64,000 nt of DNA from Piscinibacter aquaticus (GTDB lineage Bacteria > Pseudomonadota > Gammaproteobacteria > Burkholderiales > Burkholderiaceae_C), in assembly GCA_007994965.1 (NCBI GenBank), contig VOPW01000001.1, positions 3,348,001-3,412,000 on the forward strand, written 5' to 3'. A program made the translations under genes and the position numbers. The notes below the pieces were generated by a model. The model ran no database searches. It had not been told where the DNA came from and worked only from the letters and a program-made list of their open reading frames with translations. Shown piece after piece: positions 52,388 through 62,370 of the stretch (position 1 is the stretch's first letter; every line of letters begins with the position of its first letter).

Positions 52388-52923
52388 ATGGAAAACTACC
52401 ACGGCACGACCATCGTCAGCGTGCGCCGCGGGCCGCTCGTCGCCCTGGGCGGCGACGGCCGGTGACGCTCGGCAACATCGTCGTCAAGGCCTCGGCGCGC
52501 AAGGTGCGCAAGCTGCACCACGACAAGGTGCTGGCCGGCTTCGCCGGGGCCACGGCCGACGCCTTCACGCTGTTCGAACGCTTCGAGGCGCAGCTCGAGA
52601 AGCACCAGGGCCATCTGGTGCGCGCCGCGATCGAGCTGACCAAGGACTGGCGCACCGACCGCGTGCTGCGCCGGCTCGAGGCCATGCTCGCGGTAGCAGA
52701 CCGCAGCGCCTCGCTGATCATCACCGGCAACGGCGACGTGCTCGAGCCCGAGCACGGCATCATCGCCATCGGCTCGGGTGGCGCCTACGCGAACGCGGCC
52801 GCCCGCGCACTGCTCGACCACACCGAGATGGCGCCGAAGGACATCGTCAAGAAGTCGCTCGAGATCGCCGGCGACCTGTGCATCTACACCAACCAGCACC
52901 ACACGATCGAGACGCTGGAATGA
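52388..52923 (+). CDS. hslV: ATP-dependent protease peptidase subunit HslV (frame broken)
   Basis: About 178 residues. A short propeptide (MENYHG) precedes the catalytic Thr of [18 protein letters not shown]. Further: [20 protein letters not shown] and [15 protein letters not shown], family signatures. HslV is the N-terminal-threonine peptidase of the HslUV protease. The invariant GGDGQVTLGN is broken at 52459-52462, where CCGG is read instead of CCAGG; inserting A restores the invariant Gln. This is the clearest case of the sequence-error pattern. Its stop overlaps a possible hslU ATG at 52920. Confidence 0.95.
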
Positions 52924-52929
52924 CCACCC

Positions 52930-52996
52930 CCAAGCTCACCTTCGTTCGCTGCCCCCGAGGGGGCGCTCAGCGCCCTTGGGGCGGCCCGGCGGGCGC
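52930..52996. repeat. GC-rich intergenic repeat, copy 2, at the hslV-hslU junction
   Basis: Contains TTCGTTCGCTGCCCCCGAGG, GGCGCTCAGCGCC and CTTGGGGCGGCCCGG, the reverse of the blocks at 5939-5990. It has a long self-complementary core around CCCCCGAGGGGG. It fills the space between hslV and the conserved start of HslU and is open in the hslU frame from ATG 52920. Confidence 0.75.
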
Positions 52997-53000
52997 TGAC

Positions 53001-54304
53001 ATGAAATCGAGCATGACCCCGCAGGAAATCGTCTCGGAGCTGGACCGCCACATCGTCGGCCAGCGCGATGCCAAGCGTTCGGTGGCCATCGCGCTGCGCA
53101 ACCGCTGGCGGCGCCAGCAGGTCGACGAGAAGATGCGCGCCGAGATCACGCCGAAGAACATCCTGATGATCGGCCCGACCGGCGTCGGCAAGACGGAGAT
53201 CGCGCGGCGGCTGGCGCGGCTGGCCGATGCGCCCTTCATCAAGGTCGAGGCGACCAAATTCACCGAGGTGGGCTATGTCGGCAAGGACGTCGACGCGATC
53301 GTGCGCGACTTGGCCGACATCGCCGTCAAGCAGGAACGCGAGGCAGCGATGCGCCGCCGCCGCGCGCGTGCGGAAGATGCGGCCGAAGACCGCGTGCTCG
53401 ACATCCTCGTGCCCGGCTCGGCCGCCGACAACACCGCCCGGCAGATGATGCGCAAACGGCTGCGCGAAGGATCGCTCTCCGACAAGGAGATCGAGATCGA
53501 CATCGCCGAGCCGCGGCCGGCGCTGGAGATCATGAGCCCGGCCGGCATGGAGGACATGGCCGAGCAGCTCAAGGGCCTGTTCGCCGGCATGGGTCAGGCG
53601 CCGAAGAAGACGCGCAAGCTGAAGATCGGCGAGGCGCTGCGCCTGCTGGCCGACGAGGAAGCGGGCAAGCTCGTCAACGACGACGAGATCAAGGCGGCGG
53701 CGATCGCCAATGCCGAACAGAACGGCATCGTCTTCATCGACGAGATCGACAAGGTGGCCTCGCGCAGCAATGCGCAGGGTGCCGACGTCTCGCGCCAGGG
53801 CGTTCAGCGCGACCTGCTGCCGCTGGTCGAGGGCACCTCGGTGAATACCAAGTACGGGATGCTGCGCACCGACCACATCCTGTTCATCGCCTCGGGCGCC
53901 TTCCACCTCGCCAAGCCGAGCGACCTGATCCCGGAGCTGCAGGGGCGCTTTCCGATCCGCGTCGAGCTGGGCGCGCTCTCGGTCGACGACTTCGAGGCCA
54001 TCCTCACGCAGACGCACGCCAGCCTGGTCAAGCAGTACCAGCTGCTGCTGGCCACCGAGGGTGTGACGCTGGAGCTGGCGCCCGATGCGATCCGCCGCAT
54101 CGCGCAGATCGCCTTCGACGTCAACGACCGCACCGAGAACATCGGCGCGCGGCGCCCGCCACGGTGATGGAGCGCTTGCTCGACGAGATCAGCTTCGACG
54201 CACCGAATCTCTCCGGCCGCACGATCACGATCGATGCGTCCACGGTGGACGCGAAGCTGGGCGAGCTGGTGAAGAACGAGGACCTGTCGCGCTACATCCT
54301 CTGA
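53001..54304 (+). CDS. hslU: HslU ATPase subunit of HslUV protease (frame broken near 3' end)
   Basis: About 435 residues, AAA+ ClpX-type unfoldase. [20 protein letters not shown] at the start, P-loop GPTGVGKTE (58-66), the pore motif VGYVGKDV, the I-domain, Walker [13 protein letters not shown], sensor regions [12 protein letters not shown] and the C-terminal DLSRYIL that docks into HslV. A break near 54155 (GCCCGCC read for GCCTGGCC) separates GARR from [15 protein letters not shown]. Start: ATG 53001 fits the family, but an in-frame ATG at 52920 overlaps the hslV stop and would add 27 residues encoded by the repeat; ATG 53001 itself lacks a clear ribosome site. Confidence 0.95.
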
Positions 54305-54310
54305 GCATTC

Positions 54311-55078
54311 TCAGAGGGCCGTGCGGCGGGACTGCAGCTCCAGCAGCCCGTCGAAGATCAGCGTGTCGACGGTCTCGAAAGGGAGTTCAGTGATGGGCGC
54401 GAGCTTGACCGCCGCGCCGCCGCTCATCACGAGGGCCGGCTCCTCGCCGGTGCGCGCGCGAAGCTTGCGGTACATGCGCTCGACGGCGCCGGCCAGCGCG
54501 TCGGCGCCGCCGCTCATCAGCGCATCGCTGGTGTTCGTGGGAAAGTCGACCGCCTCGCCGGTGGGCGCCTTCAGCCCGGCCGTGCCCATCTCGAGCGCGC
54601 GCAGCATCAGGCCGAAGCCGGGCAGGATCAGCCCGCCGAGGAAATGGCCGGAGGCATCCACCGCATCGACCGTCACCGCCGTGCCGACCATCACCACCAG
54701 CACCGGCCGGGGCCGGCCCTGCGCCAGCACGCGATGCCGCGCGCCGATCATCGCGACCCAGCGATCGACGCCGAGGCGGTTGGGGTGGTCGTAGCCGTTG
54801 GTCACCCCGGCGGCCTCGCGGCTCGAGACCACCCAGCGCGGCTCGAGATCCCACAGCTCGAGCTGCTCCTCGACGCGGCGCTTGACGCCCTCGCCGGCCA
54901 CCACGCAGCCGAGCATGCTCGTGGGCGGCGCGAGGTTCTTCCAATCGGTCTCGGCCAGATGGTCGATGGTCTCGAGGAAGACCGCGCCTTGCGCGATCAA
55001 CCCGGCGCCGGGCTGCGGAGAGGCGTACTGCGCCCACTTCAGGCGCGTGTTGCCCACGTCGATGGCGAGAAAGGTCAT
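54311..55078 (-). CDS. coaX: Type III pantothenate kinase CoaX
   Basis: 255 residues, intact. [16 protein letters not shown] (phosphate motif 1), [16 protein letters not shown] (substrate region), [19 protein letters not shown] (second phosphate motif), [15 protein letters not shown] and [10 protein letters not shown]. Catalyses the first step of CoA synthesis. Convergent with hslU, 6 bases apart. Confidence 0.95.
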   Translation of the reverse strand: MTFLAIDVGNTRLKWAQYASPQPGAGLIAQGAVFLETIDHLAETDWKNLAPPTSMLGCVVAGEGVKRRVEEQLELWDLEPRWVVSSREAAGVTNGYDHPNRLGVDRWVAMIGARHRVLAQGRPRPVLVVMVGTAVTVDAVDASGHFLGGLILPGFGLMLRALEMGTAGLKAPTGEAVDFPTNTSDALMSGGADALAGAVERMYRKLRARTGEEPALVMSGGAAVKLAPITELPFETVDTLIFDGLLELQSRRTAL

Positions 55079-55097
55079 GCCGGAAGGCCGAGGCCGG

Positions 55098-55817
55098 TCA
55101 GAAATCGGACAGCGTGGAATCGGCCGCCGCGCCGATCAGGCGGCGCACGCGGCGCATCAGCCGCGCCGTCTCCAGCTCGCGCTGCGGCCGCCACAGGCGC
55201 TGCTCCACTTCGTCGAGCAGCGAGAGAAGGTCTTCGCGATCGCGCGCGCGGCGCAGCCGCATCAGCGTCAGCGAGCCGGCCACCGGCGCATCGGCACGCA
55301 CCGCGCGGATGAGCAGGTCGCGCGCCTGCTCCAGGGCGCCGTCGAGGTCGCCGAGGTCCGAATAGTCGGTCTGCACCATCGCCCACGGGTCGTAACCGCC
55401 GAGATCGCCGTTGAGCGTCGAGGCCGGGGCCAGCGGGCCGGACGGCGGCAGCGGCGCCGCATCGAGATCGGGCAGGGCCAGGTCGACCTGCGCGGCCGGC
55501 AGCGCGGGGTAAGGAGCAGCCTCGATCGACATCGTCGGCTGCGGCACCATGATCAGGCCCATGTGCAGCAGATCGTCGTAGCAGCTCGGCGGCACGCCGG
55601 CCTGCTCCGCGAGGCGCTTGACCTGCTCTTCGCTGCGACGGCCGTTGACGAGCAGCAGCACCGTGCGGTGGCGCTGGCTGAGCTGGCGCGCACGCGTGGC
55701 CAGCTCGGCACGGCCGTCCGGCGTCTTGATCGGTGCGTTGCCTGTGACCAAGGGTTGCTCCACCCGCGGCGTCGTCGCGCCTGTTCTCCCAACGGGCGCG
55801 ATTGTGCCGCCAAACAC
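55098..55817 (-). CDS. Unknown protein upstream of coaX
   Basis: Up to 239 residues. Soluble; no signal peptide or membrane helix. The best-conserved-looking part is [20 protein letters not shown] followed by [20 protein letters not shown], a small helix-turn unit, then a Pro-rich linker and an Arg-rich helical C-terminus ([20 protein letters not shown]). It may start further downstream (a GTG at the VEQPLVTGN segment is possible). 19 bases before coaX, so probably co-transcribed. I do not recognise the family. Confidence 0.65.
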   Translation of the reverse strand: MFGGTIAPVGRTGATTPRVEQPLVTGNAPIKTPDGRAELATRARQLSQRHRTVLLLVNGRRSEEQVKRLAEQAGVPPSCYDDLLHMGLIMVPQPTMSIEAAPYPALPAAQVDLALPDLDAAPLPPSGPLAPASTLNGDLGGYDPWAMVQTDYSDLGDLDGALEQARDLLIRAVRADAPVAGSLTLMRLRRARDREDLLSLLDEVEQRLWRPQRELETARLMRRVRRLIGAAADSTLSDF

Positions 55818-55919
55818 CCCGATGGCGTGATGTCCCGCACGAATGGCCGCAGGGGGAAACCCCGGGGCGCCACACGCCGGCCGTCAGCGACGCGCAGGGC
55901 GCTGCACGCTACACTGGCC

Positions 55920-55939
55920 AATTGACGTATACGTCAATT
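55920..55939. promoter_or_regulatory. LiuR-type operator upstream of ppk2-icmF, perfect 20-bp palindrome
   Basis: Half-sites AATTGACGTA and TACGTCAATT, directly abutting. It ends 12 bases before the ATG of ppk2 and begins 5 bases after a possible -10 (TACACT at 55910-55915), a position fitting a repressor. The centre is GTATAC, not TTTACGTAAA, so affinity may differ. Confidence 0.72.
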
Positions 55940-55951
55940 GAGAGGACTCCC

Positions 55952-56794
55952 ATGGCCCGGCGCACACCCTCGCTGTCCGACTTCCAGCACCGCAGCGCCG
56001 CGACGGGCAAGGCGCGCGGCCGCTTCGCGCTCGATCGCATCGACCCGGGCGCGAAGCCTTTCTCCACCGGCAGCAAGGCGCGCGACAAGGCCCGCGTGGG
56101 CGAGCTCGCCCTGGAGATCGACCGGCTGCAGGACCTGTTCTATGCCGACCGCCGCTTCAAGCTGTTGGTGGTGCTGCAGGGCACGGACACCTCGGGCAAG
56201 GACGGCACGATCCGCGGCGTGTTCGGCCAGACCAGCGCGCTGGGCGTGCATGCGGTCGGCTGGAAGGCGCCGACGGCCGACGAACGCGCGCGCGACTACC
56301 TCTGGCGCATCCACCAGCGCGTGCCGGCCGATGGCGAAATCGTCATCTTCAACCGCAGCCACTACGAGGACGTGCTGGTGCCCACCGTCAACGGCTGGAT
56401 CACACCCGAGCAGACGGCGCAGCGCTACGAGCAGATCAACGCCTTCGAGAAGATGCTCACCGAGAACGGCACGGTGATCTGCAAGTTCATGCTGCACATC
56501 TCGAAGGACGAACAGCGCACGCGCCTGCAGGAGCGGCTGGACGACCCCACCAAGCACTGGAAATTCGCCGCCGGCGACCTCGAGGTGCGCAAGCAGTGGG
56601 ATGCCTACCAGCAGGCCTATCAGAACGCGATCGCCGCCACCGGCACGCCCTGGGCGCCGTGGACCATCGTGCCGGCCGACTCCAAGACCCACCGCAACCT
56701 GATGATCGCCACGGCGATCGTGCAGACGCTGCAAGGCCTGAAGCTGCACTACCCGCCGGGCAGCCCCGAACTGGCCGCCATCCGCGTCGAATGA
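55952..56794 (+). CDS. Polyphosphate kinase 2 family protein
   Basis: 280 residues, intact. Walker A QGTDTSGKDGTIRGVF (76-90), lid-type region TADERARDYLWRIHQRVPA, and Walker B-type FNRSHYEDVLVPTVNGWI. PPK2 enzymes transfer phosphate between polyphosphate and nucleoside mono- or diphosphates; the single short domain suggests class I or III. AGAGGA lies before the ATG. It is the first gene after the LiuR-like operator and leads into icmF after 19 bases. Confidence 0.92.
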   Translation: MARRTPSLSDFQHRSAATGKARGRFALDRIDPGAKPFSTGSKARDKARVGELALEIDRLQDLFYADRRFKLLVVLQGTDTSGKDGTIRGVFGQTSALGVHAVGWKAPTADERARDYLWRIHQRVPADGEIVIFNRSHYEDVLVPTVNGWITPEQTAQRYEQINAFEKMLTENGTVICKFMLHISKDEQRTRLQERLDDPTKHWKFAAGDLEVRKQWDAYQQAYQNAIAATGTPWAPWTIVPADSKTHRNLMIATAIVQTLQGLKLHYPPGSPELAAIRVE

Positions 56795-56813
56795 CATGCA
56801 ACGGAGACACCCC

Positions 56814-59800
56814 GTGACCGACCTGTCCGCCGAATACCGGCCCTGGCCCACTACCGCCCGAAGCACAAGGTGCGCTTCGTCACCGCGGCGAGCCTGTTCG
56901 ATGGCCACGATGCCGCCATCAACATCATGCGGCGCATCCTGCAGGGCATGGGCGCGGAGGTGATCCACCTCGGCCACAACCGCTCGGTGGACGAGGTCGT
57001 CACCGCCGCGCTGCAGGAAGACGTGCAGGGCATTGCGCTCTCCAGCTACCAGGGCGGCCACGTCGAATACTTCAAGTACATGGTCGACCTGCTGCGCCAG
57101 CGCGGCGGCGCGCACATCCAGGTGTTCGGCGGCGGCGGCGGCGTGATCGTGCCCAGTGAGATTGCCGAGCTGCAGGCCTACGGCGTGGCGCGCATCTACA
57201 GCCCGGAAGACGGCCAGCGCATGGGGCTGCAGGGCATGATCGGCGAGATGGTGATGCGCTGCGACCAGGACCTGTCGCCGCATGCACCGGCCGATCTCGC
57301 GGCGCTGCGCGGGCACACCGAAGCGGCACGGCGATCGCTGGCGCAGCTGATCACGGCACTGGACAACGGCCAGGCGAGCGACGCGATGAAGGCCGCGCTG
57401 CACGCGGCCGCGAAGTCGGCGACGATTCCCGTGCTCGGCATCACCGGCACCGGCGGCGCGGGCAAGAGCTCGCTGACCGACGAGCTGATCCGCCGCCTGC
57501 GGCTCGACCAGGACGATGCGCTGCGCGTCGCGGTGATCTCGATCGACCCGAGCCGGCGCAAGAGCGGCGGCGCGCTGCTCGGCGACCGCATCCGCATGAA
57601 TGCGATCTCGCCGTGGCAGAGCGGCGCGCGCGTCTTCATGCGCAGCTGGCCACGCGCGATTTCGGCAGCGAGATCAGCCCGGCGCGCTGCCCGACGTGAT
57701 CGCCGCCTGCAAGGCCGCCGGCTTCGACCTGATCGTCGTCGAGACGTCGGGCATCGGCCAGGGCGACGCGGCGATCGTGCCGCTGGTCGACGTGCCAATG
57801 TACGTGATGACGCCGGAATTCGGCGCCGCCAGCCAGCTCGAGAAGATCGACATGCTCGACTTCGCCGAGTTCGTGGCCATCAACAAGTTCGACCGCAAGG
57901 GCGCGCTGGATGCGCTGCGCGACGTGGCCAAGCAGGTGCAGCGCAACAAGGAAGCCTTCCGCCAGCCGCCCGAGCAGATGCCGGTGTTCGGCACGATGGC
58001 CAGCCGCTTCAACGACGATGGCGTGACGGCGCTGTACCGGGCGCTGAAGCCGCGCCTCGCGTCGCTCGGCCTCTCACTGAAGGACGGCCGCCTGCCGGTG
58101 GTGAACACCCGCCACAGCACGCACCAGACGCCGATCGTGCCGGGTGCGCGGGTGCGCTACACGGCCGACATTGCCGACACCGTGCGCGCGTACAAGCGCC
58201 ATGCGCGCGAACAGGCGAAGCTGGCCCGCGAGATCCAGCAGCTGCGCGAGAGCGCGCGCATGCTGCACGAGGACGACGCCACGCGCGACGGCGCGAAGAA
58301 CACCGTGCTCAAGCTCGCCGAGGCACGCGAGGCGCAGCAGGACCCGCGCGCGAAAAAGCTGCTGGCGATGTGGCCCGACATGCAGCGCGCCTACGCCGGC
58401 GACGAGTACGTCGTGAAGATCCGCGACAAGGAGATCCGCACCGGCCTCGTGCACACCACGCTGTCGGGCAACAAGATCCGCAAGGTCGCGCTGCCGCAGT
58501 ACGAGGACCACGGCGAGCTGCTCAAGTGGCTGATGCTGGAGAACGTGCCGGGCAGCTTCCGTACACCGCCGGCACCTTCGCCTTCAAGCGCGAGAACGAG
58601 GACCCGACGCGCATGTTCGCCGGCGAGGGCGATGCCTTCCGCACCAACCGGCGCTTCAAGCTGGTCTCCGAAGGCATGCCGGCCAAGCGGCTGTCGACGG
58701 CCTTCGATTCGGTCACGCTGTACGGCAACGACCCCGATCCGCGGCCCGACATCTACGGCAAGGTGGGCAACTCGGGCGTGAGCATCGCCACGCTCGACGA
58801 CCTGAAGGTGCTGTACTCCGGCTTCGACCTGTGCGACCCGGCGACCTCGGTGAGCATGACGATCAACGGCCCGGCGCCGAGCATCCTGGCGATGTTCATG
58901 AATGCGGCGATCGACCAGCAGCTCGACAAGTTCAAGGCCGACAACGGCCGCGAGCCCACCGACGACGAGGCCGCGAAGATCCGCGCCTGGGCGCTGGCCA
59001 ACGTGCGCGGCACGGTGCAGGCCGACATCCTGAAGGAAGACCAGGGCCAGAACACCTGCATCTTCTCCACCGAGTTCAGCCTCAAGGTGATGGGCGACAT
59101 CGCCGAGTACTTCGTGCACCACCGGTGCGCAACTTCTACTCGGTGTCGATCTCGGGCTACCACATTGCCGAGGCGGGCGCGAACCCCATCTCGCAGCTGG
59201 CCTTCACGCTGAGCAACGGCTTCACCTTCGTGGAGGCGTATCTGGCGCGCGGCATGCACATCGACGACTTCGCGCCCAACCTGAGCTTCTTCTTCAGCAA
59301 CGGCATGGACCCGGAGTACACCGTGCTCGGCCGCGTGGCGCGACGCATCTGGGCCACCGCGATGCGCGACCGTTACGGCGCCAACGAGCGCAGCCAGAAG
59401 CTCAAGTACCACATCCAGACCAGCGGCCGCAGCCTGCACGCGCAGGAGATCGCCTTCAACGACATCCGCACCACGCTGCAGGCGCTGATCGCGATCTACG
59501 ACAACTGCAACTCGCTGCATACCAATGCCTACGACGAGGCGATCACCACGCCCACCGAGGAGAGCGTGCGCCGCGCGATGGCGATCCAGCTGATCATCAA
59601 CCGCGAATGGGGCTGGCGAAGAACGAGAACCCCAACCAGGGCGCCTTCGTGATCGACGAGCTGACGGAGCTGGTGGAAGAGGCGGTGCTTGCCGAATTCG
59701 AGAAGATCGCCGAGCGCGGCGGCGTGCTCGGCGCGATGGAGACCGGCTACCAGCGCAGCAAGATCCAGGAAGAGAGCATGCACTACGAGATGCTCAAGCA

Positions 59801-60104
59801 CACCGGCGAGTACCCGATCATCGGCGTGAACACCTTCCGCAATCCGCACGGCGACCCGATCCCGCAGTCGCTGGAGCTGGCGCGCTCCACCGAGGCCGAG
59901 AAGCAGAGCCAGCTGACGCGCTTGCGCGACTTCCACGAACGCCATGCGGCCGAAGCGCCGGCGATGCTGGCACGGCTGCAGCAGGCGGTGATCGCCAACG
60001 GCAACGTGTTCGAGGTGCTGATGGAGGCGGTGCGCGTCTGCTCGCTGGGGCAGATCACCCACGCGCTGTTCGAGGTGGGCGGGCAGTACCGGCGGAGCAT
60101 GTGA
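56814..60104 (+). CDS. icmF: Fused isobutyryl-CoA mutase IcmF (frame broken)
   Basis: About 1,097 residues. Order: B12-binding domain ([20 protein letters not shown] with the cobalt-ligating His; [15 protein letters not shown]), MeaI-like G domain ([53 protein letters not shown]), linker, then the mutase substrate domain ([38 protein letters not shown]). Interconverts isobutyryl- and n-butyryl-CoA, and often isovaleryl-/pivalyl-CoA. Start GTG 56814 with GGAGA. Breaks at 56837, 57655, 57690, 58560, 59126 and 59616; five of six fit CCTGG. Likely co-regulated with the liu genes. Confidence 0.93.
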
Positions 60105-60240
60105 GGCTGCGCAGCACTCGTCATTCGTGACAAGTGAGTGTCGGCTTCACAAAGGGTAACAAATGCGTGCCGTCTACCCCTTGTTCGCGGGGGCGGTCCA
60201 CCACTAAGGTGCGGGTAACGAACTCCCGGGGAGTCACTCC

Positions 60241-60492
60241 ATGCGCCACGAACCCGATGCGATCGGCCAGCCGTCCTGCCACAGCGAGGCGGCCATGCCA
60301 TCCGCCCGAAGCTTTGGGTGGCGGCATCCGGCCACGGTGCTCCTGCTGCTGGTGACCTTGCCGGTCTTTGCCGCCGGCGGCGTGGTCGCGCTGGCAGCGC
60401 TGCCCTTCGTCCTGGCCGTGGCAGGGCTCGACCAGCTCCGGCAGTTCCTGCGCCCCGCACCCGAGCCCGTCCCGGTTCGCGCCGGCCACTGA
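60241..60492 (+). CDS. Small membrane protein, unknown
   Basis: 83 residues with one long hydrophobic region (about 30-63, TVLLLLVTLPVFAAGGVVAL). GGGGAG lies before the ATG at 60241. Starts 136 bases after icmF, in locally lower-GC DNA, and ends 12 bases before the phosphatase gene. No family recognised. Confidence 0.55.
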   Translation: MRHEPDAIGQPSCHSEAAMPSARSFGWRHPATVLLLLVTLPVFAAGGVVALAALPFVLAVAGLDQLRQFLRPAPEPVPVRAGH

Positions 60493-60504
60493 GCGCGGCC
60501 GCCG

Positions 60505-61111
60505 GTGCGGCTGCTGCTCGTCCGCCACGGCGAAACCGCGCTCAATGCGGCGCGGGTTCTTCAACCCCCGACACGCCGCTGAGCGCGCGCGGCGCAGGCA
60601 GGCTCGCGCGCTGGCGGTTCGCCTCGCGTCGGGCCCATTGCCGCCGTCTGGTCGAGTGATCTGCCGCGGGCACGGCAGACCGCCGAAGCGCTGGCCGGCG
60701 GCCGAGGCATCCAGGCCGAGCCGCTGCTGTGCGAGCGCAATTTTGGTGTGCTGCGAGGCCGAGGCCTACGACGCCCTGGGCTTCGACCCGTTGCGTGCCG
60801 CCGAGGCGCCGCCGTGCGGTGAATCACTGGCCGAATTCGAGTCGCGCATCGATGCAGCGCTGGCCCGCGCCCTGCAGGCCGCCGCCGCGCTGCCCGGCGC
60901 GCTGCTGCTCGTCAGCCACGGCCTGGTCATCGGCAGCTTGCTGGCGCGGCGCATCAGCCTGCCGGCCGGCACCGCGCGGCCGGCGCGCATCGGCAACACC
61001 TCGCTCAGCGTGGTCGAGCTCGGCCCGCCGCCGCGCGCCACGCTGGTCGACTGCACCGCCCACCTCGACGCGGCGCGCGCCGACGACCCGCACGCCTTGT
61101 CAGGCGCTTGA
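60505..61111 (+). CDS. Histidine phosphatase family protein (frame broken)
   Basis: About 203 residues. Phospho-acceptor motif LLLVRHGETALN at the N-terminus, second pair WSSDLPRARQTAEAL, and the catalytic HGLVIGSLLARR near the end. Similar to CobC/phosphoglycerate-mutase-like phosphatases. Start GTG 60505. Breaks near 60558, 60603 (CCAGG repairs), 60640 and 60760. Substrate unknown. Confidence 0.82.
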
Positions 61112-61178
61112 TCTCCTGTAAGCCGGCTGTACCGGTTCCGGCGTACCTTGGCGGCTTCCACCCGAGAGGAGACACACC

Positions 61179-62363
61179 ATGGCCCTTCCCCGCGACGTTT
61201 ACGTGGTCGGCGCAGCCCGCACCGCGATCGGCACCTTCGGCGGCTCGCTGAAGGACGTTCCCTGGCCGACTGGCCACGCTCGCCGTCAAGACGGCACTGG
61301 AGCGCAGCGGCGCCGCCGCCAGCAGCGTCGGCCACGGCCATGGGCACGGTGATCCCCACCGAGCCGCGCGACGCCTACCTCAGCCGCGTGGCTGCGATCA
61401 ACGCCGGCTTGCCGAAAGAGACGCCGGCCTTCAACGTCAATCGCCTGTGCGGCTCCGGCCTGCAGGCGATCGTGTCGGCCTCGCAGGCCATCCTGCTGGG
61501 CGACTGCGAAGTGGCAGTCGGCGCCGGTGCCGAATCGATGAGCCGCGGCGCCTACCTGCTGCCGCAGGCCCGCTGGGGCGCGCGCATGGGCGACAGCCCG
61601 ATGCTCGACTTCGTCGTCGGTGCGCTGCACGACCCCTTCCACAAGATCCACATGGGCATCACCGCCGAGAACGTCGGCGAGCAGTTCGGCATCAGCCGCT
61701 CGATGATGGACGAGCTGGCGGTCGAAAGCCACCGCCGCGCGGCCGCGGCCATCGCCGAAGGCCGCTTCAAGAGCCAGATCGTGCCGGTGGTGATCCCGAG
61801 CAAGAAGGGCGACGTCTCCTTCGACACCGACGAACATGTGAAGCCCGGCACCACGATGGAGACGCTGGCCAAGATGCGCGCCGCGTTCAAGAAGGACGGC
61901 GCGGTGACGGCAGGCAACGCCAGCGGCATCAACGATGGCGCGGGTGCGGTGGTGCTGGCCAGCGCCGAGGCGGTGAAGTCGGGCAACCTGAAGCCGATCG
62001 CGCGCCTGGTGAGCTATGCGCATGCCGGCGTGGAGCCGACGATCATGGGCATCGGCCCGGTGCCGGCGACCAGGGCTCGCACTGGCGCGCGCCGGACTCA
62101 AGGTGAGCGACCTCGACGTGATCGAGTCGAACGAAGCCTTCGCGGCGCAGGCCTGCGCGGTGGTCAAGGAACTGGCGCTCGATCCGGCCAAGGTGAACGT
62201 CAACGGCTCGGGCATCTCGCTCGGCCACCCGATCGGCGCCACCGGCGCGATCATCACCACCAAGGCGTTGTACGAACTGCAGCGCGTCGGCGGCCGCTAT
62301 GCGCTGGTGACGATGTGCATTGGCGGCGGCCAGGGCATCGCCGCGATCTTCGAGCGCGCCTGA
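61179..62363 (+). CDS. Acetyl-CoA acetyltransferase / 3-ketothiolase (frame broken)
   Basis: About 396 residues. VYVVGAARTAIGTFGGSLKD at the start, nucleophilic Cys in VNRLCGSGLQAIVSA, GAESMSRGAYLLPQAR, and C-terminal IGHPIGATGAI-type and TMCIGGGQGIAA motifs (His and Cys). Similar to beta-ketothiolases such as BktB/PhaA. AGAGGAGAC precedes the ATG. Breaks near 61262, 61270, 61335 and 62070, mostly at CCTGG or CCAGG. Bases 61194-61204 inside the first codons match the core of the LiuR-like sites. Confidence 0.92.
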
Positions 62364-62370
62364 TCCCGGT

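Noticed and set aside
60121..60564. Minus-strand frame opposite the small membrane gene
   Set aside because: The plus-strand gene has a good ribosome site and a hydrophobic helix; the antisense frame is compositionally random.
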